The translations under genes were made by a program, and so were the position numbers. From NCBI GenBank assembly GCA_001464375.1, contig LNEW01000197.1:1-33079 (forward strand): 33,079 bases of DNA, written 5' to 3'. This stretch comes from Rhodospirillales bacterium Ga0074136 (lineage in GTDB: Bacteria; Pseudomonadota; Alphaproteobacteria; Acetobacterales; Acetobacteraceae). This document shows positions 7,482 through 16,887 of the stretch, piece by piece. Every line of letters begins with the position of its first letter. Within the stretch, counting starts at the first letter, position 1. The notes below the pieces were generated by a model that ran no database searches, was not told the DNA's origin, and worked only from the letters and a program-made list of their open reading frames with translations.

Positions 7482-9164
7482 TCAGGATGCCTCGATTTCC
7501 TCCGGGAAGGCGCAGATCCCGCGCGCGCGCAGCCACCCCGAAAAGCCCGGGTGCGCCGTGACCACCGCGAAGGGAATCGCCAGCAGCAGCGAGGCCAGCA
7601 CCGGTGCCGCCAGCAGCAGCGCCAGCGGCGAGGCCGCCCCGAACACCCATGCCAACATCAGCCCCGCGACCGTCGGCGGCCAGAACTGCCGCGCCGCATC
7701 GCCCCATGAGACACCGCGGTCGGCCCGGTTCTGCGCCGTCCAGCCGGCTCTCATCCCGAAGGGCAGCGCCAGCAGGAACAGCGTCTGCGCCATCAGCCGC
7801 GCCGGTTCCATCAGCGTGGTGAACAGGATCTCGGCCGCCGCGCCGCGCGCGAAGGCGGCGCGCCCGCCGTAGCGCGCCGCGAGCGCGGGCTTCAGCAGGA
7901 CCTCGGCATAGCCGGCGAGCTTCGCCGCGTAGTGGCAGGCCCAGGTCGCGGCCAGCAGCAGCATCAGCAGGCCGGTGGGCGTCGCGGCGCCGCCGCCGGT
8001 CAGCGCATTCACCCCCGCGAGCAGCAGGATCGCGCACCACAGCGGCGCGCCGAGAAACAGCAGGATCGCCTGGACCAATTGCCAGCGCGCCATGACGGTC
8101 ATGCCCGGCAGGCGCAGCAGCGCCAGGTACTGCATGTTGCCGCCGGCCCAGCGCAGGTCGCGCGTGACGAAATCGCCGAAGGTGGGTGGGTTGCCTTCGG
8201 CGGACCCGGTGTCGTCGGCCAGCACGCGCACCTTCCAGCCGGCGGCGTGCAGGCGCGTCGCCTCCACCTGGTCGTGGCTGAGGATGCGCGACCCATCCGG
8301 CAACGGCCCCAGCCGGCACAGCGCGCGGAACGGCGCGATGCGGATCAGCGCGTTGTGGCCCCAATAGGGACCCTCGTCGCCCTGCCACCAGGCCTGGCCC
8401 GTGGCCCAGGCGCGCATGCCGTGGCGCATGCCGAACTGGAACAGGCGCGGGAAGGCGGCGGTGGCCGGCTTGCCGTGGATGAGCTGCTGCACGATGGCAA
8501 GGCGGTCATCGGCCTCCATGCACGCCACCAGGCGCAGCACGGCCGCCGGTGTCATCTCGGAATCGGCATCGAGGCACAGGAAATACGCGAGGCCCTCGGC
8601 ATGATGGTCGAGGAAATCCATCACGTTGCCCGCCTTGAAGCCGTCATTCACGTCGCGGCGGCGGTAGTGCGCGTTGGGTCGTCTCCCGCCGCCGGCGGGC
8701 GGGAATGATCCTGCGGCGAAGGCATCGAAGGCCGCCTGCTCGGCCTCGGCGGCCGCGCCGGCGGGGGTGTCGGACAGCACCCAGAGCGCGAAGAGGTCCG
8801 GCGGCAGCCCATCCATCAGCCGGCCGAGCGCCGGCAGCACTGCGCCCATGTCCTCGTTGCGGACACAGATCGCGATGGCGGTGCGCTGCCGCGGCGGGCC
8901 GGGGCGCGCGGCGCGCAGGGCCGGCAGGACGGCCGCCGGCGGGTCGCGCGCAGCCAGCAGGATGCCCAGGCCGACCAGGGCATTGGCCGCCGACAGCGCG
9001 CTCCAGGGTACCGTGCCGAGGTAGCAGACGAGGATCAGGATCTCCCACAGCGTCCAGCCGCCCGGCGCCAGCACGGCGACGGCCAGCGCCACCAGCCCCG
9101 CCGTGATGGCGAGGACCAGCGACAGGAACAGGACACGGCGGAACAGCGGCGATTCGGCGGGCAC
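7482..9164 (-). CDS. opgH: glucans biosynthesis glucosyltransferase H (OpgH/MdoH)
   Basis: 560 residues, family-2 glycosyltransferase set between membrane segments (about 9-33 and 40-70; several more from ~350 to 540). Catalytic motifs are in order: DVNDGFKAGN, DADSEMT with Asp199 and Asp201, YWGHNALIRI, LSHDQVEA with Asp298 as likely base, and RDLRWAGGNMQY (Arg338-Trp339), the QxxRW-equivalent. This order is characteristic of OpgH, which builds the beta-glucan backbone of osmoregulated periplasmic glucans and exports it. It is shorter than enterobacterial OpgH, as in other alphaproteobacteria. The GTG at 9164 is the first start after an in-frame TAG just upstream, with no clear ribosome site. 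No opgG partner lies in the window. The 182 bp upstream hold no evident gene. Confidence 0.88.
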   Translation of the reverse strand: MPAESPLFRRVLFLSLVLAITAGLVALAVAVLAPGGWTLWEILILVCYLGTVPWSALSAANALVGLGILLAARDPPAAVLPALRAARPGPPRQRTAIAICVRNEDMGAVLPALGRLMDGLPPDLFALWVLSDTPAGAAAEAEQAAFDAFAAGSFPPAGGGRRPNAHYRRRDVNDGFKAGNVMDFLDHHAEGLAYFLCLDADSEMTPAAVLRLVACMEADDRLAIVQQLIHGKPATAAFPRLFQFGMRHGMRAWATGQAWWQGDEGPYWGHNALIRIAPFRALCRLGPLPDGSRILSHDQVEATRLHAAGWKVRVLADDTGSAEGNPPTFGDFVTRDLRWAGGNMQYLALLRLPGMTVMARWQLVQAILLFLGAPLWCAILLLAGVNALTGGGAATPTGLLMLLLAATWACHYAAKLAGYAEVLLKPALAARYGGRAAFARGAAAEILFTTLMEPARLMAQTLFLLALPFGMRAGWTAQNRADRGVSWGDAARQFWPPTVAGLMLAWVFGAASPLALLLAAPVLASLLLAIPFAVVTAHPGFSGWLRARGICAFPEEIEAS

Positions 9165-9346
9165 GGCGACGGTCTATGCCCCGACCATGGCGGGAATGCG
9201 AAGCGCGCCGAGCCAGCCGGATGCGCGGCCCGCCTGCGCCCGCGCGAAGGCGCCGATCGCCAACGCGACCCGGGCCGCCGACCCCGCCGCGCGGCCAGGC
9301 CGCCCCGGCGCGCGCCAGCCGCCAGGCCAGCATTCCGACCCGGTGC

Positions 9347-10318
9347 TCAGTCGATCTGCGCGCCGGAGGCCCGCACCACTGGCGCCCATGTCGCCACTTC
9401 GCCGCGCATGAAGGCATCAAAGGCCGCGGGACCGAGTGGCCAGGGTTCCGCGCCGTAGTCGCGGATGCGCTGCGCGATCGCCGGGTCTTCCAGCGCGCCC
9501 ACGATCTCCGCCCCCAGCCGGTCGCGGATGGCCATCGGCACGGCGGCCGGCATGGCAATGCCGTACCACGACGCGACGTCGAAATCCGGCACCCCCTGTT
9601 CCTGCAGAGTCGGCACCTCCGGCATGGTGCTGGCGCGCCGGGCGGTCGAGACACCGAGCGCGCGCAGCATCCCGGCCAGCACCTGCTGGCGCGACGCCGG
9701 GGCGTTGTCGATGGCGAACAGCACCTCACCGTTCAGCACGGCGGCCATCGACGGCGCGGTGCCGCGATAGGGCACGTGCGTCACCTCGACGCCGGTGCGC
9801 ATGCCGAACAACAGGCCAGACAGGTGCGACGAGGTGCCCGACCCGGCCGAGGAAAAATTCGCCCGCGCAGGGTTCGCGCGGCAGAAGGCAATCAATTCCG
9901 CGACGGTCTTCACCGGCCCGTCGCCCTTGACGATCAGCACGTTGGGCATGGCGGCGATCCGCGCCACGCCCGGCAGGTCGCGCAGCGGGTCGAAGGCCAG
10001 CCGCCGGTACAGCGTCGGCCCGATGCCGTGCGAGGCGATGTGGTTGACGTAGTAGGTATAGCCATCCGGTGCCGCGCGCGCGGTCACTTCGGCGCCCACC
10101 ATGCCGCCCGCACCCGGGCGCGGGTCGATCACGATGGGCTGGCCGAGTTTCTCGCGCAGGCGGTTCTCCATCATGCGCAGAAAGATGTCGGACACGCCGC
10201 CGGCGGCGCCGCCGATGACAAAGCGGATGGGCTTGTCGGGCCAGGCGGCCTGGGCGCGGAGGCTGGGGATGGCGAGCATGGCGCCGGCGGCGCCCAGGGC
10301 GGCGCGACGGGTGAGCAT
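9347..10318 (-). CDS. tripartite tricarboxylate transporter (Bug/TctC family) substrate-binding protein
   Basis: 323 residues from the ATG at 10318, preceded by AGGAGGA. The N-terminus LTRRAALGAAGAMLAIPSLRAQA is an export signal with twin arginines. Mature sequence begins AWPDKPIRFVIGGAAGGVSD, close to the Bug-family WPxKPIRxxVPxxPGG opening. GQPIVIDPRPGAGG, GYTYYVNHI, FSSAGSGTSSHLSGLLF, VTHVPYRGTAPSMAAVLNGEV and ASTMPEVPTLQEQGVPDFDVASWYGI are all standard family blocks. The protein captures small carboxylates or related compounds in the periplasm. No TctA/TctB membrane genes are adjacent, which is common for this expanded family (orphan Bug proteins). It lies downstream of chvG in the same direction, beyond a hairpin. 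Confidence 0.93.
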   Translation of the reverse strand: MLTRRAALGAAGAMLAIPSLRAQAAWPDKPIRFVIGGAAGGVSDIFLRMMENRLREKLGQPIVIDPRPGAGGMVGAEVTARAAPDGYTYYVNHIASHGIGPTLYRRLAFDPLRDLPGVARIAAMPNVLIVKGDGPVKTVAELIAFCRANPARANFSSAGSGTSSHLSGLLFGMRTGVEVTHVPYRGTAPSMAAVLNGEVLFAIDNAPASRQQVLAGMLRALGVSTARRASTMPEVPTLQEQGVPDFDVASWYGIAMPAAVPMAIRDRLGAEIVGALEDPAIAQRIRDYGAEPWPLGPAAFDAFMRGEVATWAPVVRASGAQID

Positions 10319-10425
10319 GGGCGGAATCCTCCTGCGCCCGCATCGTGGCGGCGGGCGTCCAGCGGAGCCTAGCATCGCGCCGGCGCCGGTAGGCAAGCAC
10401 GGGCCAGCCCCCCGGACCCCCCGCT

Positions 10426-10443
10426 GGGAGGCAACCGCCTCCC
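10426..10443 (-). terminator. hairpin downstream of chvG
   Basis: A perfect 7-bp stem (GGGAGGC/GCCTCCC) with a 4-nt loop lies 20 bp after the chvG stop, in the 145-bp gap before the next gene. No T-tract follows, so it may be a weak or Rho-assisted terminator, or an RNA-stabilising structure. Confidence 0.4.
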
Positions 10444-10463
10444 GGCCGGACGGTTCGCGCCGC

Positions 10464-12161
10464 TCACCCCCCTGGCAGACGCACCACGAACCGAGCCCCG
10501 CTGACCTTCCCGTCCGACCCGCGGCTGTTCTCGGCCGAGATCGTGCCGCGCAGCCCCTCGACGATCTGCTTGCTGATCGACAGGCCCAGCCCCGAATGCT
10601 GCCCGAAGCGCTCCCCGCTCGGCCGTTCGGAATAGAAGCGCTCGAAGATGCTCTCGAGCTTCTGCTCCGGGATGCCGGGGCCCTCATCCTCGATCGCCAC
10701 TTCGACCATCCCGCCGATCGGGCGCGCGCGCACCCAGACCTGGCCGCGCGCCGGGCTGAAGGACAGCGCATTGCCGAGCAGGTTGCGGAACACCTGCACG
10801 ATGCGCCCCTCCACGCCGCGGACCACCATCGGGCCGGGCGGCGCTTCCAGCGCGACCTTCGGGTCGTCCTCCTTGCGGGTCGCCTCGTGCAGCTCCGACA
10901 GCGCCAGCAGGATCGGCGCGATGTCGACCGGCGCCGAGATGGTGCGCGAGAGCTCGGCATCGACGCGCGAACTATCGGATATGTCGCCGATGAGGCGGTC
11001 CATGCGCACCGCATCCTCGGCGATGATCGCCAGCAGGCGGGCGCGGCTGTCCGGGTTCTCGACGCGGCGCAGGGTTTCCAGTGCGCTGCGCACCGAGGTC
11101 AGCGGGTTGCGCAGTTCATGCGCAACATCCGCGGCGAAGCGTTCATTGGCGTCGATGCGCGCCCATAGCGCGCGCGCGGAATTCTGTAGGTCGCGCGCCA
11201 GCGTGCCGATCTCGTCGTTGCGCGCCAGCAGCGGCTCGGGCACCGATTGCTCGCGCCCCTCGCCCTCGCGGATGCGCTGGGTGGCGCGGGCCAGGTCGAG
11301 CATCGGCGTGGCGATGGTGCGCGCGAGGTAGAAGGACAGCATCACCGTCAGCAGCAGCGCCGTGCCGAACAGCAGCAGCACCGACGCACGGATCTGGAAC
11401 AGGCGTTCATCCACCTCGCGCGCCTCGCGCGTCAGCAGCACGATGCCGACCGATTGCCCGCCGCGGCGCGCCGGTTCCGCCACGCTGACCAGCAGGCGGC
11501 CATCGCCGGTGCGGCGGATATAGGGGCGCACGCCGCCTTCGAGCGCGAGGCGCAGCTCCTCCCGCCGGTCGGGGCCAAGGTCGGGCTGCCAGTCGAAATC
11601 CGGCGCTTCGGGGCCGACATCCACAGCGACGCCGTTGCTCCCGCCGCGCCCGCGCAGGGCGGAAGGCAGCGCGCCGGCGAGGCGGTCGTACACACCGGCG
11701 ACAGTCGAGGTCAGCGCGCCGCGCGGTTCGGGCGGCGGCAGGGGTTCGGACACCACCGCGCCACCGGGGCCTTCGCGCACGCGGCTGTCGGCGACCATCA
11801 GCCCGGTATTGTCGAACAGCCGCGCCTGGGTGTTCGGGGATGGCTCCACCAGCCGGCGCAGCAGCGGGCGCGCGGCCTCGGGCACCAGGATGGCGCGGTC
11901 GCCCTCCAGCCGCACGGCGGCCTCGGCGATGCCGCCGGCGTAGATGCGCGCCTGGGTGCGCAGCCCCTCGACCTCCGCCGCGAGCAAGCCGTTCTGGTAC
12001 TGGTCGAGATAAAGCAGCGAGGCCGCCAGCAGCGCCGGCGGCACGGCATTGACCAGCAGGATGCGGCGCAGCAGTGGCGAGAAGCGGCGTGCCGGCCGCG
12101 GGGGCGTGGACGCATCCGCGCGCGCGAGGGCCGCCGCGCGGCGCGCGGAGCCGTCAGGCAT
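10464..12161 (-). CDS. chvG: sensor histidine kinase ChvG
   Basis: 565 residues. Transmembrane helix about 30-52, a long periplasmic sensor region (about 55-257), second helix about 259-280, then a HAMP-like segment. The dimerisation box FAADVAHELRNPLTSVRSALETL carries phospho-His348. The ATPase domain shows the N box (VFRNLLGNALSFSP), DEGPGIP and SGLGLSISKQIVEGLRG. The HELRNPLTSVRSALETL form and the partner regulator match the ChvG/ExoS group, which senses acid or envelope changes in Agrobacterium, Sinorhizobium and relatives. It is the last gene of a chvI - small ORF - chvG set. Rhizobial chvG is often followed by hprK and PTS genes; here a Bug-type binding protein comes next. Confidence 0.92.
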   Translation of the reverse strand: MPDGSARRAAALARADASTPPRPARRFSPLLRRILLVNAVPPALLAASLLYLDQYQNGLLAAEVEGLRTQARIYAGGIAEAAVRLEGDRAILVPEAARPLLRRLVEPSPNTQARLFDNTGLMVADSRVREGPGGAVVSEPLPPPEPRGALTSTVAGVYDRLAGALPSALRGRGGSNGVAVDVGPEAPDFDWQPDLGPDRREELRLALEGGVRPYIRRTGDGRLLVSVAEPARRGGQSVGIVLLTREAREVDERLFQIRASVLLLFGTALLLTVMLSFYLARTIATPMLDLARATQRIREGEGREQSVPEPLLARNDEIGTLARDLQNSARALWARIDANERFAADVAHELRNPLTSVRSALETLRRVENPDSRARLLAIIAEDAVRMDRLIGDISDSSRVDAELSRTISAPVDIAPILLALSELHEATRKEDDPKVALEAPPGPMVVRGVEGRIVQVFRNLLGNALSFSPARGQVWVRARPIGGMVEVAIEDEGPGIPEQKLESIFERFYSERPSGERFGQHSGLGLSISKQIVEGLRGTISAENSRGSDGKVSGARFVVRLPGG

Positions 12162-12181
12162 GGGTCAGGTCCCGACCTCGC

Positions 12182-12376
12182 CTAATGTGTCTGCCCTCCG
12201 CCGAACGTCGCCTCGATCATGGCAGCCAGATGCTGCTGCTCCTCGGGTGTCAGCGCATCGACTTCGCGCTGCAACGCCGCCATCGCCGCCTCATGGAGCG
12301 GCGCGCCGTCGTCCGGCGGCGTGCTGCCGTGGTCCGTCGGCGCGGACGGGGAATCCCGCCGTGGCCGCTGCGCCAT
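12182..12376 (-). CDS. small unknown protein encoded between chvI and chvG
   Basis: 64 residues. The ATG at 12376 has GGGAGGCAGGG immediately upstream, a good ribosome site, and begins 18 bp after the chvI stop; the TAG ends 20 bp before chvG. Residues 1-25 are polar and Pro/Ser/Asp-rich, while 26-58 (LHEAAMAALQREVDALTPEEQQHLAAMIEATF) look like two amphipathic helices. There is no signal peptide or membrane segment. I do not recognise the family. Its position in a two-component operon allows a connector role, but that is speculation. It could also be a chance ORF, though the spacing and ribosome site argue for translation. Confidence 0.6.
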   Translation of the reverse strand: MAQRPRRDSPSAPTDHGSTPPDDGAPLHEAAMAALQREVDALTPEEQQHLAAMIEATFGGGQTH

Positions 12377-12394
12377 CCCTGCCTCCCGCGCCGC

Positions 12395-13096
12395 TCAGGC
12401 TTCCTTGTAGCGGTAGCCGATGCCGTAGAGCGTCTCGATCTGGTCGAACTCGCCATCCACCTGGCGGAACTTCTTGCGGATGCGCTTGACGTGGCTGTCG
12501 ATGGTGCGGTCGTCCACGTAGATGTTCTCGCCATAGGCGGCATCGATCAGCTGGTCGCGGTTCTTGACCATGCCGGGGCGCACGGCCAGCGCCTTGACCA
12601 GCAGGAATTCCGTGACGGTGAGTTGCACCTGGCCGCCCTTCCAGACGCAGGTGTGCTTGGTCTCGTCCAGCACCAGGTCGCCGCGGGCGATCACGCCGCC
12701 CGGGGGCGCGCCCGAACCCTCCGCGCGCGACGCCTCGTTGCGACGCAGCAGGGCGCGGATGCGCTCGAGCAACAGGCGCTGGCTGAACGGCTTGGTGATG
12801 TAGTCGTCGGCACCCAGCCGCAGGCCCATGAGTTCGTCGACTTCCTCGTCCTTCGAGGTGAGGAACACGACCGGCATGTTGGAGCGCTGGCGCAGCCGCT
12901 GGAGGAGTTCCATGCCATCCATGCGCGGCATCTTGATGTCCAGCACCGCGAGGTCGGCCGGCTTGGCCATCAGCCCCTGCAGCGCGCTCTCGCCGTCGGT
13001 GAAGGTGCGCACGGTGTAGCCTTCCTGCTCCAGCGTCATCTGCACGCTGGTGAGGATGTTGCGGTCGTCATCCACGAGGGCGATCGTCTGGGCCAT
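12395..13096 (-). CDS. chvI: response regulator ChvI (OmpR family)
   Basis: 233 residues from the ATG at 13096 ([17 protein letters not shown]...). The receiver has the acidic pair Asp9/Asp10, phospho-acceptor Asp53 in [14 protein letters not shown], Thr80-Ser81, and Lys102 in [33 protein letters not shown] is nearly diagnostic for ChvI. The C-terminal winged-helix domain includes [24 protein letters not shown] and [18 protein letters not shown]...[12 protein letters not shown]. ChvI controls acid, exopolysaccharide and envelope genes in related bacteria. It is first in the operon and diverges from the HugZ-like gene and pckA. Confidence 0.95.
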   Translation of the reverse strand: MAQTIALVDDDRNILTSVQMTLEQEGYTVRTFTDGESALQGLMAKPADLAVLDIKMPRMDGMELLQRLRQRSNMPVVFLTSKDEEVDELMGLRLGADDYITKPFSQRLLLERIRALLRRNEASRAEGSGAPPGGVIARGDLVLDETKHTCVWKGGQVQLTVTEFLLVKALAVRPGMVKNRDQLIDAAYGENIYVDDRTIDSHVKRIRKKFRQVDGEFDQIETLYGIGYRYKEA

Positions 13097-13199
13097 TGGT
13101 CCTGTTTCCGGGGCGTAGGTCGCCCGCCGAGGTTGCGCGGCGCGGGCTGCGGCGCCAGTTTCGCGGCCGATTGTGGCACGAGACGGGCCGGAGGGTGAC
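13097..13199 (+). promoter_or_regulatory. divergent control region between chvI and the HugZ-like gene
   Basis: The 103-bp gap is the only non-coding space between the leftward chvI operon and the rightward HugZ-like/pckA genes, so promoters in both directions should lie here or just inside the flanks. I could not identify convincing -35/-10 hexamers or a ChvI box by eye. A ribosome site GGAGG (just before 13200) serves the rightward gene. Confidence 0.4.
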
Positions 13200-13955
13200 A
13201 TGGCGTCGGAACAAGGCATCCGCGAGGCCCGGGCGCTGATTCGTGGCGCGGCCGCCGCCACGCTGGCCAGCGCCGCGGGCGGCCAGCCCTTCGCCTCCCT
13301 GGTCACGCCCGCACCAGCGCCAGACCTCTCGCCGCTGCTGTGGCTGTCCACCCTGTCCGAGCACACCCGGCACCTCGCCGCCGAGCCGCGCTGCGCCCTG
13401 CTGTTCACCGGCATGCCGGATGGCCCGAATCCGCAGACCGCGCCGCGCGTGACCGTCACCGGCCTGGCGGAGCAGGTGCCGGAGGATCAGGTCGCGCGGC
13501 TCAAGGCGCGCTGGCTGGCGCGCCACCCCTATGCCGCGCTCTATGCCGATTTCGCGGATTTCGGGCTGTGGCGGGTGCGGATCGGCGCGGCGCTGCATGT
13601 CGGCGGCTTCGCGCGGGCCGAGCGGATCAAGGCTGGCGACCTGGCGCCCGACCCGGATGCCGTCGCGGCCATACTGGCCGCCGAGCCAGACATCATCCGG
13701 CACGTGAATGACGACCACGCGGACGCGGTCGCCGCGATCGCCCAGGGCCTCCTCGCCGCCGGCCCGGGGGACTGGCGGCTGGTCGCGGTGGACGTGGACG
13801 GCTGCGATCTGTCGGAAGGTAACCGGACGGTTCGTCTTGCCTTCTTAGCGCAGGTAAGCGATGCGGACGGGGTACGCGCGGCGCTGATCCGTGCGGCACG
13901 GGAGGGTCGGGCGCGCTCCGGCAACCCGGCTGAGGCGCGGCGCGTTTCGCCGTAA
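13200..13955 (+). CDS. HugZ-family haem / FMN-binding-fold protein with DUF2470 domain
   Basis: 251 residues. The ATG at 13200 follows GGAGGGTGAC. The N-terminal ~150 residues ([17 protein letters not shown]...[40 protein letters not shown]) form the split-barrel PNP-oxidase-like fold, with [23 protein letters not shown] at its end. The C-terminal part, with [20 protein letters not shown], is the DUF2470 domain, whose HxNxDH signature contacts haem iron in HugZ. Relatives degrade or bind haem; this one may do so, but haem oxygenase activity is not certain for this branch. It is 71 bp upstream of pckA in the same direction. Confidence 0.87.
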   Translation: MASEQGIREARALIRGAAAATLASAAGGQPFASLVTPAPAPDLSPLLWLSTLSEHTRHLAAEPRCALLFTGMPDGPNPQTAPRVTVTGLAEQVPEDQVARLKARWLARHPYAALYADFADFGLWRVRIGAALHVGGFARAERIKAGDLAPDPDAVAAILAAEPDIIRHVNDDHADAVAAIAQGLLAAGPGDWRLVAVDVDGCDLSEGNRTVRLAFLAQVSDADGVRAALIRAAREGRARSGNPAEARRVSP

Positions 13956-14026
13956 ATCCGCCGCGGCGCTGTCGGACACGTGCGGTCGCCAACGCGCAAC
14001 GCGACGTCCAGGAGAAGTGTTCAACA

Positions 14027-15622
<1,596 letters not shown>

Positions 15623-15644
15623 CGCCGACGCCGCCGGTGCCTGG

Positions 15645-16757
15645 CTAGCCGCGCAGAAAGTCCAGGAGCAGCGCCACGGTCTCGGCCGGGCGCTCCTGCT
15701 GGACCCAGTGGCCTGCGCCCGGAACCAGGTGCGTGCCACGCCAATCGGCGGTGGCCTCGCGCTCCATCCTGCCGAGCGCGCCTGGCGCCTGCTGTACGCC
15801 CCAGTCCCGCGCACCGCCGATGAAGGTCGCCGGCACCTCGATCCGCTTGCCGGCGAAGGCCTCCATCTCGGCATTCGTGCCGGTGAAGCGCGTGCGGTAC
15901 CAGTTCAGCCCGCCCTGGAATCCCGTGCGGCCGTATTCCTGCGCATAGACGGCCAGTTCGTCCTCGGTCAGCCAGGTGCAGGCGCCGATGGTGGCAGCGT
16001 CCGGCATCGCATGGGCCACGGTCTGCGGCATGGTCTCGGCCAGGTCCATCACGTAGTAGGTCGGCAGCTTCGCCAGTTCCGCCGCCGTCCAGCCAGCGAG
16101 GGGATGCACGTCGTTGCCCGCCCAGTCGCCCGACTTGTGGTGGTAGTAGGCGCGGATGAAGGCGTGCAGCCCCTGGGGCGACGCCATCAGGTCGCCATTG
16201 GCGGGGCGCGTCGCGTAGTACCAGTGGTAGTGCTTGCGCGGTCGCGGCAGCGCGGCCAGCGCCTGCGCGATGTCCGCCGCCGGCGCGCGCATCGCGGAAC
16301 CGAGCGCCGGTGGCCCGGCGAAGGGCGCGCTCATCAGGGCGACGCGGCGGAACACATCCGGGCGCACCAGGGCGCAATGCGCCGCGACGGGCGATCCGAA
16401 ATCATGCCCGATCACGGCATGGGCATCCGCGATGCCCAGCGCCTTCAGCAGCGACAACTGGTCGCGGATCAGCGTGAACAGGGAGAAATCGCGCAGGTCG
16501 GTGTCGTAGGCGTCCGACCAGCCGGTGGTGCGGCCATAGCCACGCTGGTCAGGCGCAACCACGTGGTAGCCGGCCTCGGCCAGCGGCAGCATCACCCGGC
16601 GCCAGGAATAGGCGAGTTCCGGGAAGCCGTGCAGCAGAAGCAGCACCGGCCGCCCGGCCTCGCCGGCTTCCAGCACGTGCATGGCCAGGCCGTTGATGCC
16701 CTCGATCCGCCGGCCGCGGATGCCCGCGGGCAAGGTGGGGTGTGACAGCGGGTCCAT
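15645..16757 (-). CDS. alpha/beta hydrolase, epoxide hydrolase-like
   Basis: 370 residues from the ATG at 16757, chosen because GGAGGAAG lies just upstream; an earlier start at 16787 lacks one. HGFPE (43-47) supplies the oxyanion-hole motif HGxP, and the nucleophile is Asp119 in GHDFGS. A catalytic His350 sits in GAGHWVQQERP. Asp as nucleophile, together with FPELAYSWR and DQRGYGRT, places it in the epoxide hydrolase/haloalkane dehalogenase branch. The lid contains Tyr in YGRTGFQGGLNWYRTRF, the pattern seen in soluble epoxide hydrolases, where Tyr residues activate the epoxide. The physiological substrate is unknown. It faces pckA tail to tail and diverges from the sugar dehydratase gene. Confidence 0.88.
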   Translation of the reverse strand: MDPLSHPTLPAGIRGRRIEGINGLAMHVLEAGEAGRPVLLLLHGFPELAYSWRRVMLPLAEAGYHVVAPDQRGYGRTTGWSDAYDTDLRDFSLFTLIRDQLSLLKALGIADAHAVIGHDFGSPVAAHCALVRPDVFRRVALMSAPFAGPPALGSAMRAPAADIAQALAALPRPRKHYHWYYATRPANGDLMASPQGLHAFIRAYYHHKSGDWAGNDVHPLAGWTAAELAKLPTYYVMDLAETMPQTVAHAMPDAATIGACTWLTEDELAVYAQEYGRTGFQGGLNWYRTRFTGTNAEMEAFAGKRIEVPATFIGGARDWGVQQAPGALGRMEREATADWRGTHLVPGAGHWVQQERPAETVALLLDFLRG

Positions 16758-16887
16758 AAACTTCCTCCGGGTCGTGCCCCCAGGCACGCGCGTTATTCGG
16801 CGCCATCCCGCACCTGAAGCGCACCGGGATCAAGCCGGCGGATGCATCGGCGTTCCGCCCGCCCCGAACGTGGTCTATAGCCGGTGC

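Noticed and set aside
9347-11014. Longer frame joining the Bug-type binding protein to upstream sequence
   Set aside because: The upstream part is antisense-frame sequence of chvG; the signal peptide begins at the ATG at 10318 with its own ribosome site.
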